This document shows, in pieces, positions 1 to 8,461 of a stretch of 64,000 nucleotides of DNA. The stretch spans positions 127,759 through 191,758 of the forward strand of contig CAVTFD010000022.1 of assembly GCA_963733945.1 (NCBI GenBank). Reading direction: 5' to 3'. Within the stretch, counting starts at the first letter, position 1. Every line of letters starts with the position of its first letter. Origin of the DNA: AP-15 sp963733945 (lineage in GTDB: Bacteria > Pseudomonadota > Alphaproteobacteria > ATCC43930 > CGMCC-115725). The notes beneath the pieces are model-generated. The model was not told the origin of the DNA, searched no databases, and saw nothing but the letters and a program-made list of their open reading frames with translations. The position numbers and the translations under genes are program-made.

Positions 1-68
1 AGCAGCGCTTCAAGCCATTCGCGCGCAGCGTCGGCATCGTGAAAAATTGGGTTGTCGGCGAAGTTCAT
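1..68 (-). CDS. IS1595-type transposase, N-terminal fragment cut by window edge
   Basis: The first 22 codons read leftward from an ATG at 66-68. They contain DNPIFHD followed by AREWLEAL, the usual opening of IS1595/ISXO2-type DDE transposases just before their zinc-ribbon. The rest lies outside the window, so it cannot be said whether the transposase is intact. A 6-bp stem (72-77 with 85-90) sits immediately upstream of the start. The element would border the membrane-protein group that follows. The call rests only on the N-terminal motif. Confidence 0.6.
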   Translation of the reverse strand, partial: MNFADNPIFHDADAAREWLEAL

Positions 69-233
69 CACAGCCTCTCAAGCTGAGGCTAAACATACTC
101 CCTATAGAACGCCGTTGTAAAGTATACAATTGCCATTTCTTCGTTCGGAAGCTGGCGTAATATAGGCCGTTCCGCGCAAGGGTAAATGATGGAAACGGCT
201 TCCTATCAGCCCTTCAAGAATAAGGAAACCATA

Positions 234-509
234 ATGGATCATGAAGGTCACGATCGCGGGGAGCAGGGCTTCTTTGCCTCACGCGCCAACATCGTTCTCG
301 TGGGGTTCCTCCTCATCGGCGGGTTTTATCTCGTCGCCGAGCATCGGGCGCATCTCTGGCTGGTCCTGCCCTGGCTTCCTTGGCTGCTTCTTCTCGCCTG
401 CCCATTGATGCATGTGTTCATGCACCACGGCCATGGTGGGCATGGTGGCGATGGCGATAGCGCTCGCAGTTCGTCTACCGAAGCACAGAACTCACCGCCT
501 CCGCGCTGA
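234..509 (+). CDS. DUF2933 small membrane protein
   Basis: A protein of 91 residues. It starts with a His/Gly-rich segment (MDHEGHD), has two closely spaced membrane segments (about residues 17-35 and 41-59) with LLLACPLMHVFMHHGHGG between and after them, and ends in a Ser/Pro-rich tail. This is the DUF2933 pattern. The ATG at 234 is preferred over upstream ATGs at 186/189 because family members start with this His-rich sequence and a purine-rich AAGGAAA precedes it. DUF2933 genes are often found next to ICMT-like methyltransferases in metal-resistance islands, which fits the next gene. The biochemical role is unknown; the His-rich ends suggest metal binding, which is inference. Confidence 0.8.
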   Translation: MDHEGHDRGEQGFFASRANIVLVGFLLIGGFYLVAEHRAHLWLVLPWLPWLLLLACPLMHVFMHHGHGGHGGDGDSARSSSTEAQNSPPPR

Positions 510-529
510 CCCGATTTAGGAGATCCGTG

Positions 530-1191
530 ATGCACGACGATGTTCCGGCCTATGGCCTGTGGTCGCTCGTAATCATAAACTCGGCGATCTTCATTTTCTT
601 CGCTTTCAGCTTCTTCAAGCCGAAGACAAAAAGGGTTCCTTCGGTGCCTTCAGTGCTTTTCTGGTCGCATTGTTCACGGAAATGTACGGTTTCCCGCTGA
701 CCATTTATCTCTTGTCGGGCTGGCTGCAGAGCCACTACCCGGGGGTGAATTGGTATTCACACGATGCCGGGCATCTCTTGGAAGAGATGTTCGGCTGGAA
801 GGCGAACCCCCATTTCGGACCGTTCCATCTCCTGAGCTTCGTCTTCATCGGGGGCGGCTTTATCCTGATATCGTCCGGCTGGAAAGTGCTGTACGAGGCG
901 CAGCGTCGCGGCACGCACGCCACGACGGGGGTCTACTCTTACATCCGGCATCCGCAATATGTCGGCTTCATTGCCATCATGTTCGGCTTCTTGCTGCAAT
1001 GGCCGACCCTGCTGACGCTCGCGATGTTCCCGGTCCTCGTCTTCATGTATGTGCGGCTCGCGCGGATCGAGGAGGCCGAGTCGTTGCGCGAATTCGGTGA
1101 AGAGTATCGCACCTATATGCAGCAGGTGCCCGGTTTCATTCCGCAGCTCGGCGATTTGATGGGGGGCCCGAAGCGCCCCCGAACCGGATGA
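530..1191 (+). pseudogene. ICMT-family (isoprenylcysteine carboxyl methyltransferase-like) membrane protein, frameshifted
   Basis: The ATG at 530 follows a good ribosome site (TTAGGAG, 516-522). It opens a hydrophobic N-terminus ending in FFKPKTKR near 634. The conserved remainder (FGAFSAFLVALFTEMYGF, then GVYSYIRHPQY and EYRTYMQQVPGFIP) is in a different frame from about 640 to the stop at 1191. The IRHPQY block is the signature of the ICMT/PEMT methyltransferase superfamily, which uses S-adenosylmethionine in the membrane. Compared with what I know of the family, about 7 nt appear to be missing between the two halves, which would account for the -1 shift. If the indel is real, no full-length protein is made; it could also be an assembly error. 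It is paired with the upstream DUF2933 gene. Confidence 0.75.
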
Positions 1192-1312
1192 TGAGATGAT
1201 CGGGTCGGGATGTCTGTCGAAGCCTTGAAGGATTTGGTCGCTTAGGAGGTGTTTACCGCAGCGGCCTAGCCGCCGGGTTTCGTAAAATCGCTACGCTGGA
1301 GTCAATGCGGCG

Positions 1313-2103
1313 TTGCAACTATCCGAAAAATACGTGTGGCTTACTTGGTCCAGCGCGTTCTTGGCGCCGTGGCTCGGGCTATTCCTGTGCTTTCGACGTT
1401 ATCGGAAGACGATGATCTGGGCGAGCGTGGCGACCTCGCCATTTGGGCTGACCGAGCCGCTCTTCGTGCCCCGATATTGGAACCCCCCAGCCTATTCGAT
1501 TTCGTTCAGAGGACGGGGTTCGACATCGAAAGCCTTATTTTCTGCTTTGCCATCGGCGGTGTCGGCGCCGTTCTTTACAATATTGCCACCAATCAGGATT
1601 TGCGACCGCTTGGAAGGGAGGAGCGGACGACTTGGCGTCATCATTACCACCGAATAGCGCTCCTCGTTCCGGTCGTCGCGTTTCCCATCCTCTGCCTCAC
1701 TCCCGTGAATCCGATCTACTCCGCGATCGCGGCCATGGCGTTTGGCGGGGCGGCGACCGCTGCCTGCCGCCCCGATCTGAAATCCAAGACGTTGATTGGT
1801 GGTTGTTTGTTTGCAGTGTATTACGCTATCTTCATGTTGCTTTTGGAGTGGTCGGCGCCGGGATACATTGCGCGGGTGTGGAACCTTCGCGATCTCTGGG
1901 GCGTCGTGGTCGGCGGCGTGCCGCTGGAAGAACTGCTCTTCGGCTTTGCCTTCGGGACCTATTGGAGCGGGATATTCGAGCATTTGACGTGGCGGGGTTT
2001 GGTAGAGCCTAGCCGCGGTCCCGGAATCCCCATTTTGGGCAGTCGTTCCCATCCGCGACCAGAGAGCAACCGGTTCCGAGTTGATCCTCACAGACGACGA
2101 TGA
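1313..2103 (+). pseudogene. Lycopene cyclase domain-containing membrane protein, frameshifted
   Basis: The N-terminal half (YVWLTWSSAF, then PFGLTEPLFVPRYWNPP) is in one frame from about 1313. The C-terminal half (SLFDFVQRTGFDIESLIFCF, then VPLEELLFGFAFGTYWSG) is in the next. The frames meet at a run of six C at 1483-1488; a seventh C would restore one continuous protein of about 260 residues. The PLEELLF motif and repeated membrane segments match the CrtYcd-type lycopene cyclase domain, but no other carotenoid gene is present, so a role in carotenoid synthesis is not established. The start is uncertain: TTG at 1313 is the first usable codon in the N-terminal frame. The 3' end overlaps the convergent gene by 16 bp. 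Confidence 0.7.
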
Positions 2104-2573
2104 CGTGCCGCCCCCTCGTGAGCGAGGGCGATCCCAAAAGCCAGAGAGGGAACGATCAGCCATTGCAGCAGCGGCGCAAGTCCCGTGCCGATCCAGGGGA
2201 GAACGGGCATCGTCGGAGCGTAGGACCAGCGGCGCCAAACCTCCACATTCAGCCACTCGCTCAAGATCGTATAGGCGATGCCGAGCGATAGGGTGACGAT
2301 CCCCGTACAGAGGCCAAAACGCGGCCACCCGCACAGGCGCGCAACAACGGCAGCGGTCGCCAAGGTGAAGCTGACGATAAGAAGGTCGCCGCCGTTGCAA
2401 TGGATCAGCGCGACGAGGATCTCATGCGGCGTCCCGTTCCGCCAGACTGTGTACAGCGGCAACTGCGCGGTCTCCCAAAGGAGATTGCCGATCGTGCTGA
2501 CGGCGATGTAGGCGACGACGACGCGCGCAAACGGACGCACCTTCTGATCAGACACGGTCCCTCGATCGAGCAC
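2088..2573 (-). CDS. Integral membrane protein, unrecognised
   Basis: Encodes 161 residues with four or five hydrophobic segments (around residues 16-35, 62-80, 88-108 and 122-152) and short loops such as WETAQLPLYTVWRNGTPHEI. The regular spacing of hydrophobic segments and the absence of frame damage suggest a real gene. I do not recognise the family. It converges on the lycopene-cyclase-domain gene with a 16-bp overlap and may be expressed with the small peptide gene upstream (2627-2752), 53 bp away on the same strand. Confidence 0.6.
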   Translation of the reverse strand: MLDRGTVSDQKVRPFARVVVAYIAVSTIGNLLWETAQLPLYTVWRNGTPHEILVALIHCNGGDLLIVSFTLATAAVVARLCGWPRFGLCTGIVTLSLGIAYTILSEWLNVEVWRRWSYAPTMPVLPWIGTGLAPLLQWLIVPSLAFGIALAHEGAARHRRL

Positions 2574-2626
2574 ATCCGCCCACGCCAGCTCACTTGGTTA
2601 CCGAGATCGCGGGACGTGACGATTGG

Positions 2627-2752
2627 CTAGTCTTTTTTGCCGGAGAACAGATATTTCACCAATGCGGCTGCACCCAGCACGAGGACCGCGATCACGAGCA
2701 GCCATAACAGTCCCATCCCCCACATCATTCCGTCGCTCATGTGATCAATCAT
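2627..2752 (-). CDS. 41-residue single-pass membrane peptide
   Basis: A 41-codon frame starts at ATG 2752 (second ATG at 2740) and ends at TAG 2627. It reads MIDHMSDGMMWGMG, then one hydrophobic helix (LLWLLVIAVLVLGAAALVKY) and a basic LFSGKKD tail. The Met/Trp/Gly-rich lead followed by one helix resembles the short membrane peptides (some carrying a SHOCT domain) found in heavy-metal and envelope-stress clusters. No SHOCT domain follows here. It is too short for a standard length cutoff, but its composition is clearly that of a membrane peptide. It lies upstream of the 161-aa membrane protein on the same strand. Confidence 0.55.
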   Translation of the reverse strand: MIDHMSDGMMWGMGLLWLLVIAVLVLGAAALVKYLFSGKKD

Positions 2753-2933
2753 GACCTATCATCCTGGTTACTCTCGCGCGCATGCCGATCTTGGCAGCCG
2801 CGGGCCGCCGACGCCGATATCTCCGCGACTTTCGCTCGGCGTCGGGAGCGAGTAGGCTCGCGCGCCGGCCTCGGGGTTCGCGAACGATCGCCGATGCGCC
2901 GTAACAGCATGCAAACTCCGGGAGGGAGTGACG

Positions 2934-3785
2934 ATGCCAACCTATGAAATCACGACCGAAGATGTCGAGTATCTCCGCCACGGTGACAAGAAGCTGGTCG
3001 CCCGCCTCTACAAGCCGAAGGGCGACGGGCCGTTTCCGGCGGTGGTCGACCTGCATGGCGGCGCCTGGACCAGCGGCGATTTGACCGGGACCCAAGGCCT
3101 CGACGAAACCCTCGCGAGGAATGGCTTTGTCGTCGCCTCGCTCGAGTTCCGCCATAACGCCGACGGCTATCCGACCTCGCTGATCGACATCAATCACGCG
3201 ATCCGCTGGATCAAGGCCCATGCCCGCGATCTCAAGGTCGATCCCAACCGGATCGGCATCGGCGGCGCCTCGAGCGGCGGCCATCTAGCGATGCTGGCGG
3301 CGATGCGGCCCAATGACCAGCGCTACGGCTCGGCGCCGTTGCCGGCCGGCTCGCCGGCAGTCGACGCCACGGTGCGTGCGGTCGCGATGTCATGGCCGGT
3401 GATCAACCCGCTGTCGCGCTACCGCAATGCGCAAAAGGCGGCGAAGACCCCGAACCCGCCGGCCTTTTCGATCGGCATGAAGGAAAAGCACGACCTCTAC
3501 TGGAAGACCGAGGCCGCGATGGCCGAGGGCAACCCGATGCTGATGCTCGAACGCGGCGAAAAGGTAACGATGCCGCCGGCGCTATGGGTCCAGGGCAGGC
3601 CTGACATCGTCCACGACTACCATGACGATGATTCGAGCTTCCCGGGCAACGAGCCCGAGCGCTTCATCTCGAATTACCGTAACGCCGGCGGCGACATCGA
3701 GATCGTCTATATCGACAACGAAAAGCGGCAGTCGAACGCTTCGTACGACCCGATTACCGCGTTCTTCAAAAAGCACCTCGGGTAA
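2934..3785 (+). CDS. Alpha/beta hydrolase fold protein (esterase/lipase-like)
   Basis: 283 residues. The oxyanion-hole HGGAW lies at about 41-45 and the nucleophile elbow GASSGG at about 108, as in hormone-sensitive-lipase-type and BD-FAE-type hydrolases; GRPDIVHD near residue 220 could supply the acidic residue. The histidine expected near the C-terminus is not in its usual place: the segment reads YIDNEKRQSNASYDP. Either another histidine serves or activity is altered. ATG 2934 is chosen over GTG 2928 because GGAGGGAG at 2921-2928 gives correct spacing. The substrate is unknown. It stands alone between two opposite-strand groups. Confidence 0.8.
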   Translation: MPTYEITTEDVEYLRHGDKKLVARLYKPKGDGPFPAVVDLHGGAWTSGDLTGTQGLDETLARNGFVVASLEFRHNADGYPTSLIDINHAIRWIKAHARDLKVDPNRIGIGGASSGGHLAMLAAMRPNDQRYGSAPLPAGSPAVDATVRAVAMSWPVINPLSRYRNAQKAAKTPNPPAFSIGMKEKHDLYWKTEAAMAEGNPMLMLERGEKVTMPPALWVQGRPDIVHDYHDDDSSFPGNEPERFISNYRNAGGDIEIVYIDNEKRQSNASYDPITAFFKKHLG

Positions 3786-3810
3786 AAGCGCGCGGCCCTA
3801 AGCCGACGCG

Positions 3811-4329
3811 CTACTCCCTCTCCCCGTTCGCGGGGAGAGGGGCGGGGGTGAGCGTTATCCCTGGGAACCAGTCGCCGAGCACCTGATCCTCGGTGTACTT
3901 TGCGGCCGTGATTTTGCCGATCAAATCTGGGGTGGCCTCGCCGCGGTGGCGGAGAGTCTGGATCATGCGTCGCGCCGCCCGAGCCGTTTCACCTGGAACC
4001 ATGCCGCCCACCTCTCCCTTGAGGCTCGGACTATCATCAAGCAAAAGCTCGACATCGGACCGTTCCCGCCCGATGGTCTCCATCCACCCGACCCGTGGGT
4101 CGACAGCCGGAGAGCATTCGAGTTTAATTAGGTGCTCGATGATGACCGCGATTCGGCTCCGCAACTCGCGCTTCTGTGACCGGCCCAAGCTGTCGATCTC
4201 CTCGGCGAGGTTCTCCCAATCGAGAGGGAGGTTTGTGCTCAGACTGGCGGCATCGCGCAGCGCCGCCGCCTGCTGCTCGGTCCAGCGGACGAAGTCCTCC
4301 TCGTAAAGCTGCGCCGCGTTGACGGGCAT
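3811..4329 (-). CDS. DUF29 domain-containing protein
   Basis: 172 residues. The N-terminus has the DUF29 signature: YEEDFVRWTEQQAAALR, then DWENLAEEIDSLGRSQKREL, then IIEHLIKLE. DUF29 proteins are small, helical, of unknown function, and common in cyanobacteria and alphaproteobacteria. The ATG at 4329 overlaps the stop of the upstream small frame (TGATG), implying translational coupling; a GTG at 4332 is the alternative start. The last residues (LTPAPLPANGERE) are encoded by an intergenic palindromic repeat, so the native C-terminus has probably been replaced. Confidence 0.85.
   Translation of the reverse strand: MPVNAAQLYEEDFVRWTEQQAAALRDAASLSTNLPLDWENLAEEIDSLGRSQKRELRSRIAVIIEHLIKLECSPAVDPRVGWMETIGRERSDVELLLDDSPSLKGEVGGMVPGETARAARRMIQTLRHRGEATPDLIGKITAAKYTEDQVLGDWFPGITLTPAPLPANGERE
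3815..3845. repeat. Dispersed palindromic repeat (CTCTCCCC/GGGGAGAG type)
   Basis: CTCTCCCCG, TTCG, CGGGGAGAG forms a near-perfect hairpin followed by GGGCGGGGGTGAG. Copies of this sequence occur widely between genes in proteobacteria and, when translated, give the familiar LTPAPLPANGER-type peptide seen here at the end of the DUF29 protein. It lies between convergent genes and could also act as a bidirectional terminator, although no T-tract follows. Confidence 0.6.
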
Positions 4330-4517
4330 CACCGATCCTCCTCGCCGTCAAACATGATAGCCGCGGCGCGCCCCTTCAATTCCCAATGGTCAGGCCGACG
4401 CGGAACCGGGCTTTGCCGCTCATCCTTGATCTGCACCGTCCCAGGGCAGGGGTCGGGAATTTCTCGCTCGACCAGCTCCAGCGGCCCTTTCGGCCACTTC
4501 ACCTGCACCACGCGCAT
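4329..4517 (-). CDS. 62-residue chimeric small ORF with alcohol-dehydrogenase-like N-terminus
   Basis: The first half (MRVVQVKWPKGPLELVERE, then IPDPCPGTVQIK) closely resembles the first 31 residues of zinc-dependent medium-chain alcohol dehydrogenases. The resemblance stops before the first zinc-ligand cysteine. The remaining 31 residues (SPVPRRPDHWELKGRAAA, then IMFDGEEDR) are unrelated to that family and unrecognised. The stop overlaps the DUF29 start. It is either a relic of a dehydrogenase fused to a small native gene that preceded DUF29, or a chance frame preserved by coupling. No function is assigned. Confidence 0.4.
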   Translation of the reverse strand: MRVVQVKWPKGPLELVEREIPDPCPGTVQIKDERQSPVPRRPDHWELKGRAAAIMFDGEEDR

Positions 4518-4585
4518 CCCGACATTTCCGACTCCCGCGAATGATCCCACCCCCGCGTAGGGCGGGCCCTGCCGTCGCTGTAAGA

Positions 4586-4768
4586 TCAGCGCTTGAACAA
4601 TGCCTCGGCTCCTTGACGCTGCCCGAGCTTCGCCGCGATCTCGACCCGTACGCGGGCGATTTCGCCTTCGAGTTCGGCGATGTAGGCCTCGAGCTCGGCG
4701 ATCCCCATCGGGCTCAGATCCCTCGGCGCCACCGGCTTGTGTCGCGGTTCAAGCTCCAATTCGTCCAT
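4586..4768 (-). CDS. DUF1192 family protein
   Basis: 60 residues: an acidic start (MDELELEPR), a short linker (PRDLSPMGIAELEAYIAELE) and a predicted coiled coil (EGEIARVRVEIAAKL) ending in GAEALFK. This matches DUF1192, a short alphaproteobacterial family of unknown function, often found near TrcR. It is divergent from the TrcR gene with about 130 bp between the starts. Confidence 0.85.
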   Translation of the reverse strand: MDELELEPRHKPVAPRDLSPMGIAELEAYIAELEGEIARVRVEIAAKLGQRQGAEALFKR

Positions 4769-4897
4769 CGATCCTCCGCTCCCCGCAGCCGTCTTCCCTC
4801 GATTGGCCGCCAGACTATATAATGATCAGCTTTTTTGCGCTCGCCCGGGCGCCGACTGTCTCTAGCGGCGGGGCGTCGCCGAAACCAGGATTCGATC

Positions 4898-5476
4898 ATG
4901 CCAGCTCCGTTGATGCCAAAGGCGACCGCCGTATGGCTGGTGGAAAATACCTCTCTCACCTTCGAGCAGATCGCCGATTTCTGCGCGCTGCATCCGCTGG
5001 AGATCCAGGCGATCGCCGACGGCGAGGTGGCAACCCAGATGCAGGGCCTCGATCCGGTGGCGAACGGTCAGACCACCGCCGAGGAGATCGCGCGCTGCCA
5101 AGCCGACCCCAATGCGCGGCTCGCGCTCTCGCCGCAGGCTATCGCACCCCAGATGTTCCGGCACAAAGGCCCGCGCTATACGCCGATCGCCAAGCGCCAG
5201 GACAAGCCCGATGCGATCAGCTTCCTGCTCAAGACCTATCCGGAATTGTCCGACGGCCAGATTTCAAAATTGATCGGCACGACCAAGCCGACGATCGCCG
5301 CGGTGCGCGACCGGACCCACTGGAACAGCCCGAACATCAAGCCGCGGCACCCGGTCGGGCTCGGCCTATGCACGCTCGAGGAACTGGAAGAAGCGGTCGG
5401 TAAAGCGCGGGCGAAAATGCCGATTGCGGATGACATCGTCGGCGCCGAAGCGGCAAGCGGCGTGCTCGAAACCTAG
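4898..5476 (+). CDS. trcR: Cell-cycle transcriptional regulator TrcR (DUF1013)
   Basis: 192 residues from ATG 4898. The protein opens MPAPLMPKATAVWLVENTSL, followed by LTFEQIADFCALHPLEIQAI, a helix-turn-helix-like block. A second such block is in ELSDGQISKLIGTTKPTIAA. This is the DUF1013/TrcR family, conserved in alphaproteobacteria and described as a cell-cycle transcriptional regulator. The ATG at 4898 rather than upstream codons is chosen because the family starts at MPAPLMP and CCAGGA lies just upstream. The frame is intact. Its neighbour DUF1192 supports chromosomal core context. It acts in the cytoplasm on DNA; its targets here are not visible. Confidence 0.88.
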   Translation: MPAPLMPKATAVWLVENTSLTFEQIADFCALHPLEIQAIADGEVATQMQGLDPVANGQTTAEEIARCQADPNARLALSPQAIAPQMFRHKGPRYTPIAKRQDKPDAISFLLKTYPELSDGQISKLIGTTKPTIAAVRDRTHWNSPNIKPRHPVGLGLCTLEELEEAVGKARAKMPIADDIVGAEAASGVLET

Positions 5477-5586
5477 CGGTGTGTGAAGGCGGCGCCGAGC
5501 ATGGCAAGCCCTGCTGTCAGCGCTACGCCCGCCCGGGCAAGGTCCGCGATCGCCGATCGGTTTTCGCCGTCCTTGACAAATCGCTC

Positions 5587-6345
5587 CTATGCCGCCGCGC
5601 TGCCGTGGCTCGGCTCGATGTGGTTCTGGGTTGCCCCCGGAGCCATGGCGGTGGCGGCCCTCAGCGGCTCCGGCGCGTCGCGCAGCACATAGCCCCGTCC
5701 CCATACCAACTCGATATAGTGTTTGCCGCCGGTGGCTTGAGCCAGCTTTTTGCGCAACTTGCAAATAAAGACGTCGATGATTTTATGTCCCGGCTCATCT
5801 ACCCCGCGGTAGAGGTGAAAGAGAAGCATTTCCTTGGTCAGGGTGGTGCCCTTACGCAGGCTGAGCAGCTCGAGGATGCCGTATTCCTTGCCGGTCAAAT
5901 GCAGCGGGCGGTTGTCGACTTCGGCCACCCGGGCATCGAGATTGACGACCAGCTTGCCGGTGCGGATGACCAACTCGGCATGACCCTTGGAGCGCCGGAC
6001 GATGGCATGGATGCGCGCCACCAGCTCGCGGCGGTCGAACGGCTTGGTCAAGAAATCGTCGGCGCCGAAGCCCAGGCCCTTGAGCTTGTGATCGAGCTCG
6101 GCCAGGCCGGAGAGAATCAGGATCGGCGTGTGCACCCGCGCCGCGCGCAAGCGTCGCAGCACCTCGTACCCGTCAATGTCGGGGAGCATCAGATCGAGGA
6201 GGATGATGTCGTGGTCGTAGAGCTTGCCGATCTCCAGCCCGTCCTCACCGAGATCGGTCGTGTCGCAGATAAAATTTTCCTTTCTCAGCATCATCTTGAT
6301 GCTGGCGGACATGAAGTCATTAGAAGTCGCAATAAGCACCAGCAT
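5587..6345 (-). CDS. CtrA-family OmpR-type response regulator, divergent paralogue
   Basis: 252 residues. Residues 1-120 are a receiver domain and 125-223 a winged-helix DNA-binding domain nearly identical in layout to CtrA (LTGKEYGILELLSLRKGTTL, then KIIDVFICKLRKKLA, then WGRGYVLRD). The phosphoacceptor position (D51 in LLDLMLPD) and K101 are kept. The acidic pocket is not: where CtrA has Glu-Asp-Asp at 7-9, this protein has Thr-Ser-Asn. A 29-residue tail after WGRGYVLRD is also unlike CtrA. ATG 6345 has a strong ribosome site (GGAGG, 8 nt upstream). It probably binds DNA in the CtrA manner, but phosphorylation control is doubtful. It is likely a paralogue rather than the essential master regulator. 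Confidence 0.85.
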   Translation of the reverse strand: MLVLIATSNDFMSASIKMMLRKENFICDTTDLGEDGLEIGKLYDHDIILLDLMLPDIDGYEVLRRLRAARVHTPILILSGLAELDHKLKGLGFGADDFLTKPFDRRELVARIHAIVRRSKGHAELVIRTGKLVVNLDARVAEVDNRPLHLTGKEYGILELLSLRKGTTLTKEMLLFHLYRGVDEPGHKIIDVFICKLRKKLAQATGGKHYIELVWGRGYVLRDAPEPLRAATAMAPGATQNHIEPSHGSAAA

Positions 6346-6566
6346 GTAATCCTCCAGCCTCCATACCCGCTTTGAGACGCATGAATCCCGAGCGCACACT
6401 CGAGGCGGCAACCGATCACGCATTAGCCGCGTAATCGATCCTCCGATCGTTCTCTGCCTCGAAAGGGGGGAGAGCAATCTGCGTGCCAACCATATTACAG
6501 CCGCAGAAATATCATATTTATAAATAGGTTAACTCCGCATGTGCTGCTTCGCCGTGACGCTCCAGC

Positions 6567-6615
6567 TGTCTCATCTGTCTCATATCGTCTCGCTTGAAAT
6601 GTATCAAGTGTCTCA
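6567..6615. promoter_or_regulatory. Three direct TGTCTCA heptamers in a 522-bp intergenic region
   Basis: The region from 6346 to 6867 holds no gene I can support. Within it TGTCTCA occurs at 6567-6573, 6576-6582 and 6609-6615, the first two exactly 9 bp apart. Such spacing suggests binding sites for a regulator, possibly of the CtrA-like gene (start 6345, transcribed leftward). The surrounding sequence is AT-richer (about 6495-6535) than the window average, as promoters often are. The regulator is unknown. Confidence 0.3.
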
Positions 6616-6867
6616 TTTGCGAATGGTTTGCCAGCGCATTTGACGACGATGCCGAGGTCTCCGAAGGCGCTGGTCAGATCGCCAGAAAGGCGGCGGTCCC
6701 GAGAACCCACAACCAAGAATTCGCCAAGTTGGACGGACGGACCACGGGTGGCCGCGCTCGCGGACGAGAGCCACGGCTTCGCGCTGTTTGGCGTCGGACG
6801 CCAATTTCTCCCCGAAAGCATCGAGTCTCAGCGTATCCCGTCAAGAATGCCGACCCCCAAATTTCTA

Positions 6868-8374
6868 TTATGCGGCGCGCCTCTGCGGCTGGACATGCCC
6901 GCTGACCGTGGCGCCATCGTCGTGCGCCAGCCGGAGGAAGCCAACAGCGGCGAGCAACGGGATCAGCCCAACCAGGAAAAACGCCAGCCGAAAATCCGCG
7001 ACGGTGACCTTCATCGGTCCGGCGATGACCGCCAGCAACGCCGCACCGATGGCGACGCCAAAGCCGCGCGCCACCTGTTGCGCTACTCCGGCGACGCTGG
7101 TGCCTTTGCTGAGGAGCGGTCCCGGCATGTCGGCATAGCTGACCGCGTTGAGTGCCAGATACTGAACGCTGCGCACGCAGCCCGACAATAGCACCAGCAA
7201 CACGATCACCCAGGCCGGGGTATTTGCCTCCAACAACCCGCAGCTCGCGGTCACCACAGCGGCAAGACACGCCGTGCCGACCAGCAATCGGCGAAAACCG
7301 AAAAGGCGCAACAGCGACCCGGAGAGGGTGCGCACCAGCATCGCCCCGACGCTCGATGAGAAGGACAAGAGGCCCGATTGGATCGGGCTCAGCCCGAACC
7401 CGACCTGGAACAGCAAAGGCAGCAAAAACGGCGCCGCATCGAGCCCGACGCGGCAAAATCCGCCGGTTACGGTGCCGATCCGAAAGGTGCGGATGCGAAA
7501 TAGGCGAAGATCGAGGACCGGATCTTCGCGCTGCCGCGCATGCCAGCCATAAACCGCGAGGATGGCCAGCGCCGCTGGGAAAAACACTGCGTCCAGCACA
7601 CCCGGAAAGATTGGCCGCCCAAGATTTTCGATGGCCAGCTGCAGCAGCGCCAGCCCGAGCCCGCAGAGAAAGAACCCGCGTAGATCGAACCGAGTCGGCG
7701 CCGGCGCGCGAAAATTCTCGAACAGGCGCAGCGCGAGGATCAGGCCGAGCACACCGATCGGCAGGTTCAGAAAAAATATTGCTCGCCAGGAAATCCAGCT
7801 GGTCATGAACCCGCCGACGATCGGGCCGACGGTCGGGCCGATCATCGCCGGAATAGTCATCCAGTTCATCGCCGAGACAAGTTCGGTCCGCGGAAAGCTG
7901 CGCAGCAAAATCAGCCGGCCGACTGGCGTCATCATCGCCCCGCCGAAACCCTGGATCACCCGCGTCGCCAGCAGCATCGGCAGGTTCGTCGCCAGCCCGC
8001 ACAGCGCCGATCCGGCCGTGAAAATCGCGATCGCCGAACAGAACACGATGCGCGTCCCCAGCCGGTCGGCGATCCAGCCGCTGACCGGAATGAACACGGC
8101 GAGGCTCAACAAATAGGTCGTGATCACCAGACTGAGCCGCAGCGGGTTCTGCCCGAGGCTCTTGGCCATCGCCGGGATCGACACGGCGATCATCGTCGAA
8201 GTCCAGCCCCTCCATGAAAAAGGCGCAGCCGACGATCAGCGCGATGACGATGGCCCGCCGCGATTGCCGGGCCGCGTTGGTAGAGAGGTCGCTCTCGCTC
8301 AACGTGGCCGCAGTCCCGGCTGGGGCTCGGCCGAAGCCGATCGAGCATTTCCGGCCCCATGGTCCGGGTAGCAA
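6868..8374 (-). pseudogene. MFS transporter, DHA2-like, frameshifted near the N-terminus
   Basis: A drug:H+ antiporter-type permease of about 500 residues with roughly 14 hydrophobic segments. Typical motifs are SGWIADRLGTR (motif A, loop 2-3) and RVIQGFGGAMMTPVGR. The first 58 codons, ending IVGCAFFMEGLD, are in one frame; the rest, beginning STMIAVSIPAMA, is in another. Removing one base at about 8199-8200 joins them exactly (GAC-TCG-ACG-ATG). The remaining 440 codons are open, so the lesion is either recent or an assembly error. The exported substrate is unknown. The gene is divergent from recX. Confidence 0.8.
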
Positions 8375-8461
8375 TGGATCATCCGCGCGCCCGCTCTATC
8401 CGTTGACACTGCTCGCGTGCCGGACCATAGCCGATCATGAACCGTCGGTGGGGCGGCAAAG

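Noticed and set aside
5479..6375. Rightward frame of 298 codons opposite the CtrA-like gene
   Set aside because: Antisense to a clearly conserved response regulator; no domain.
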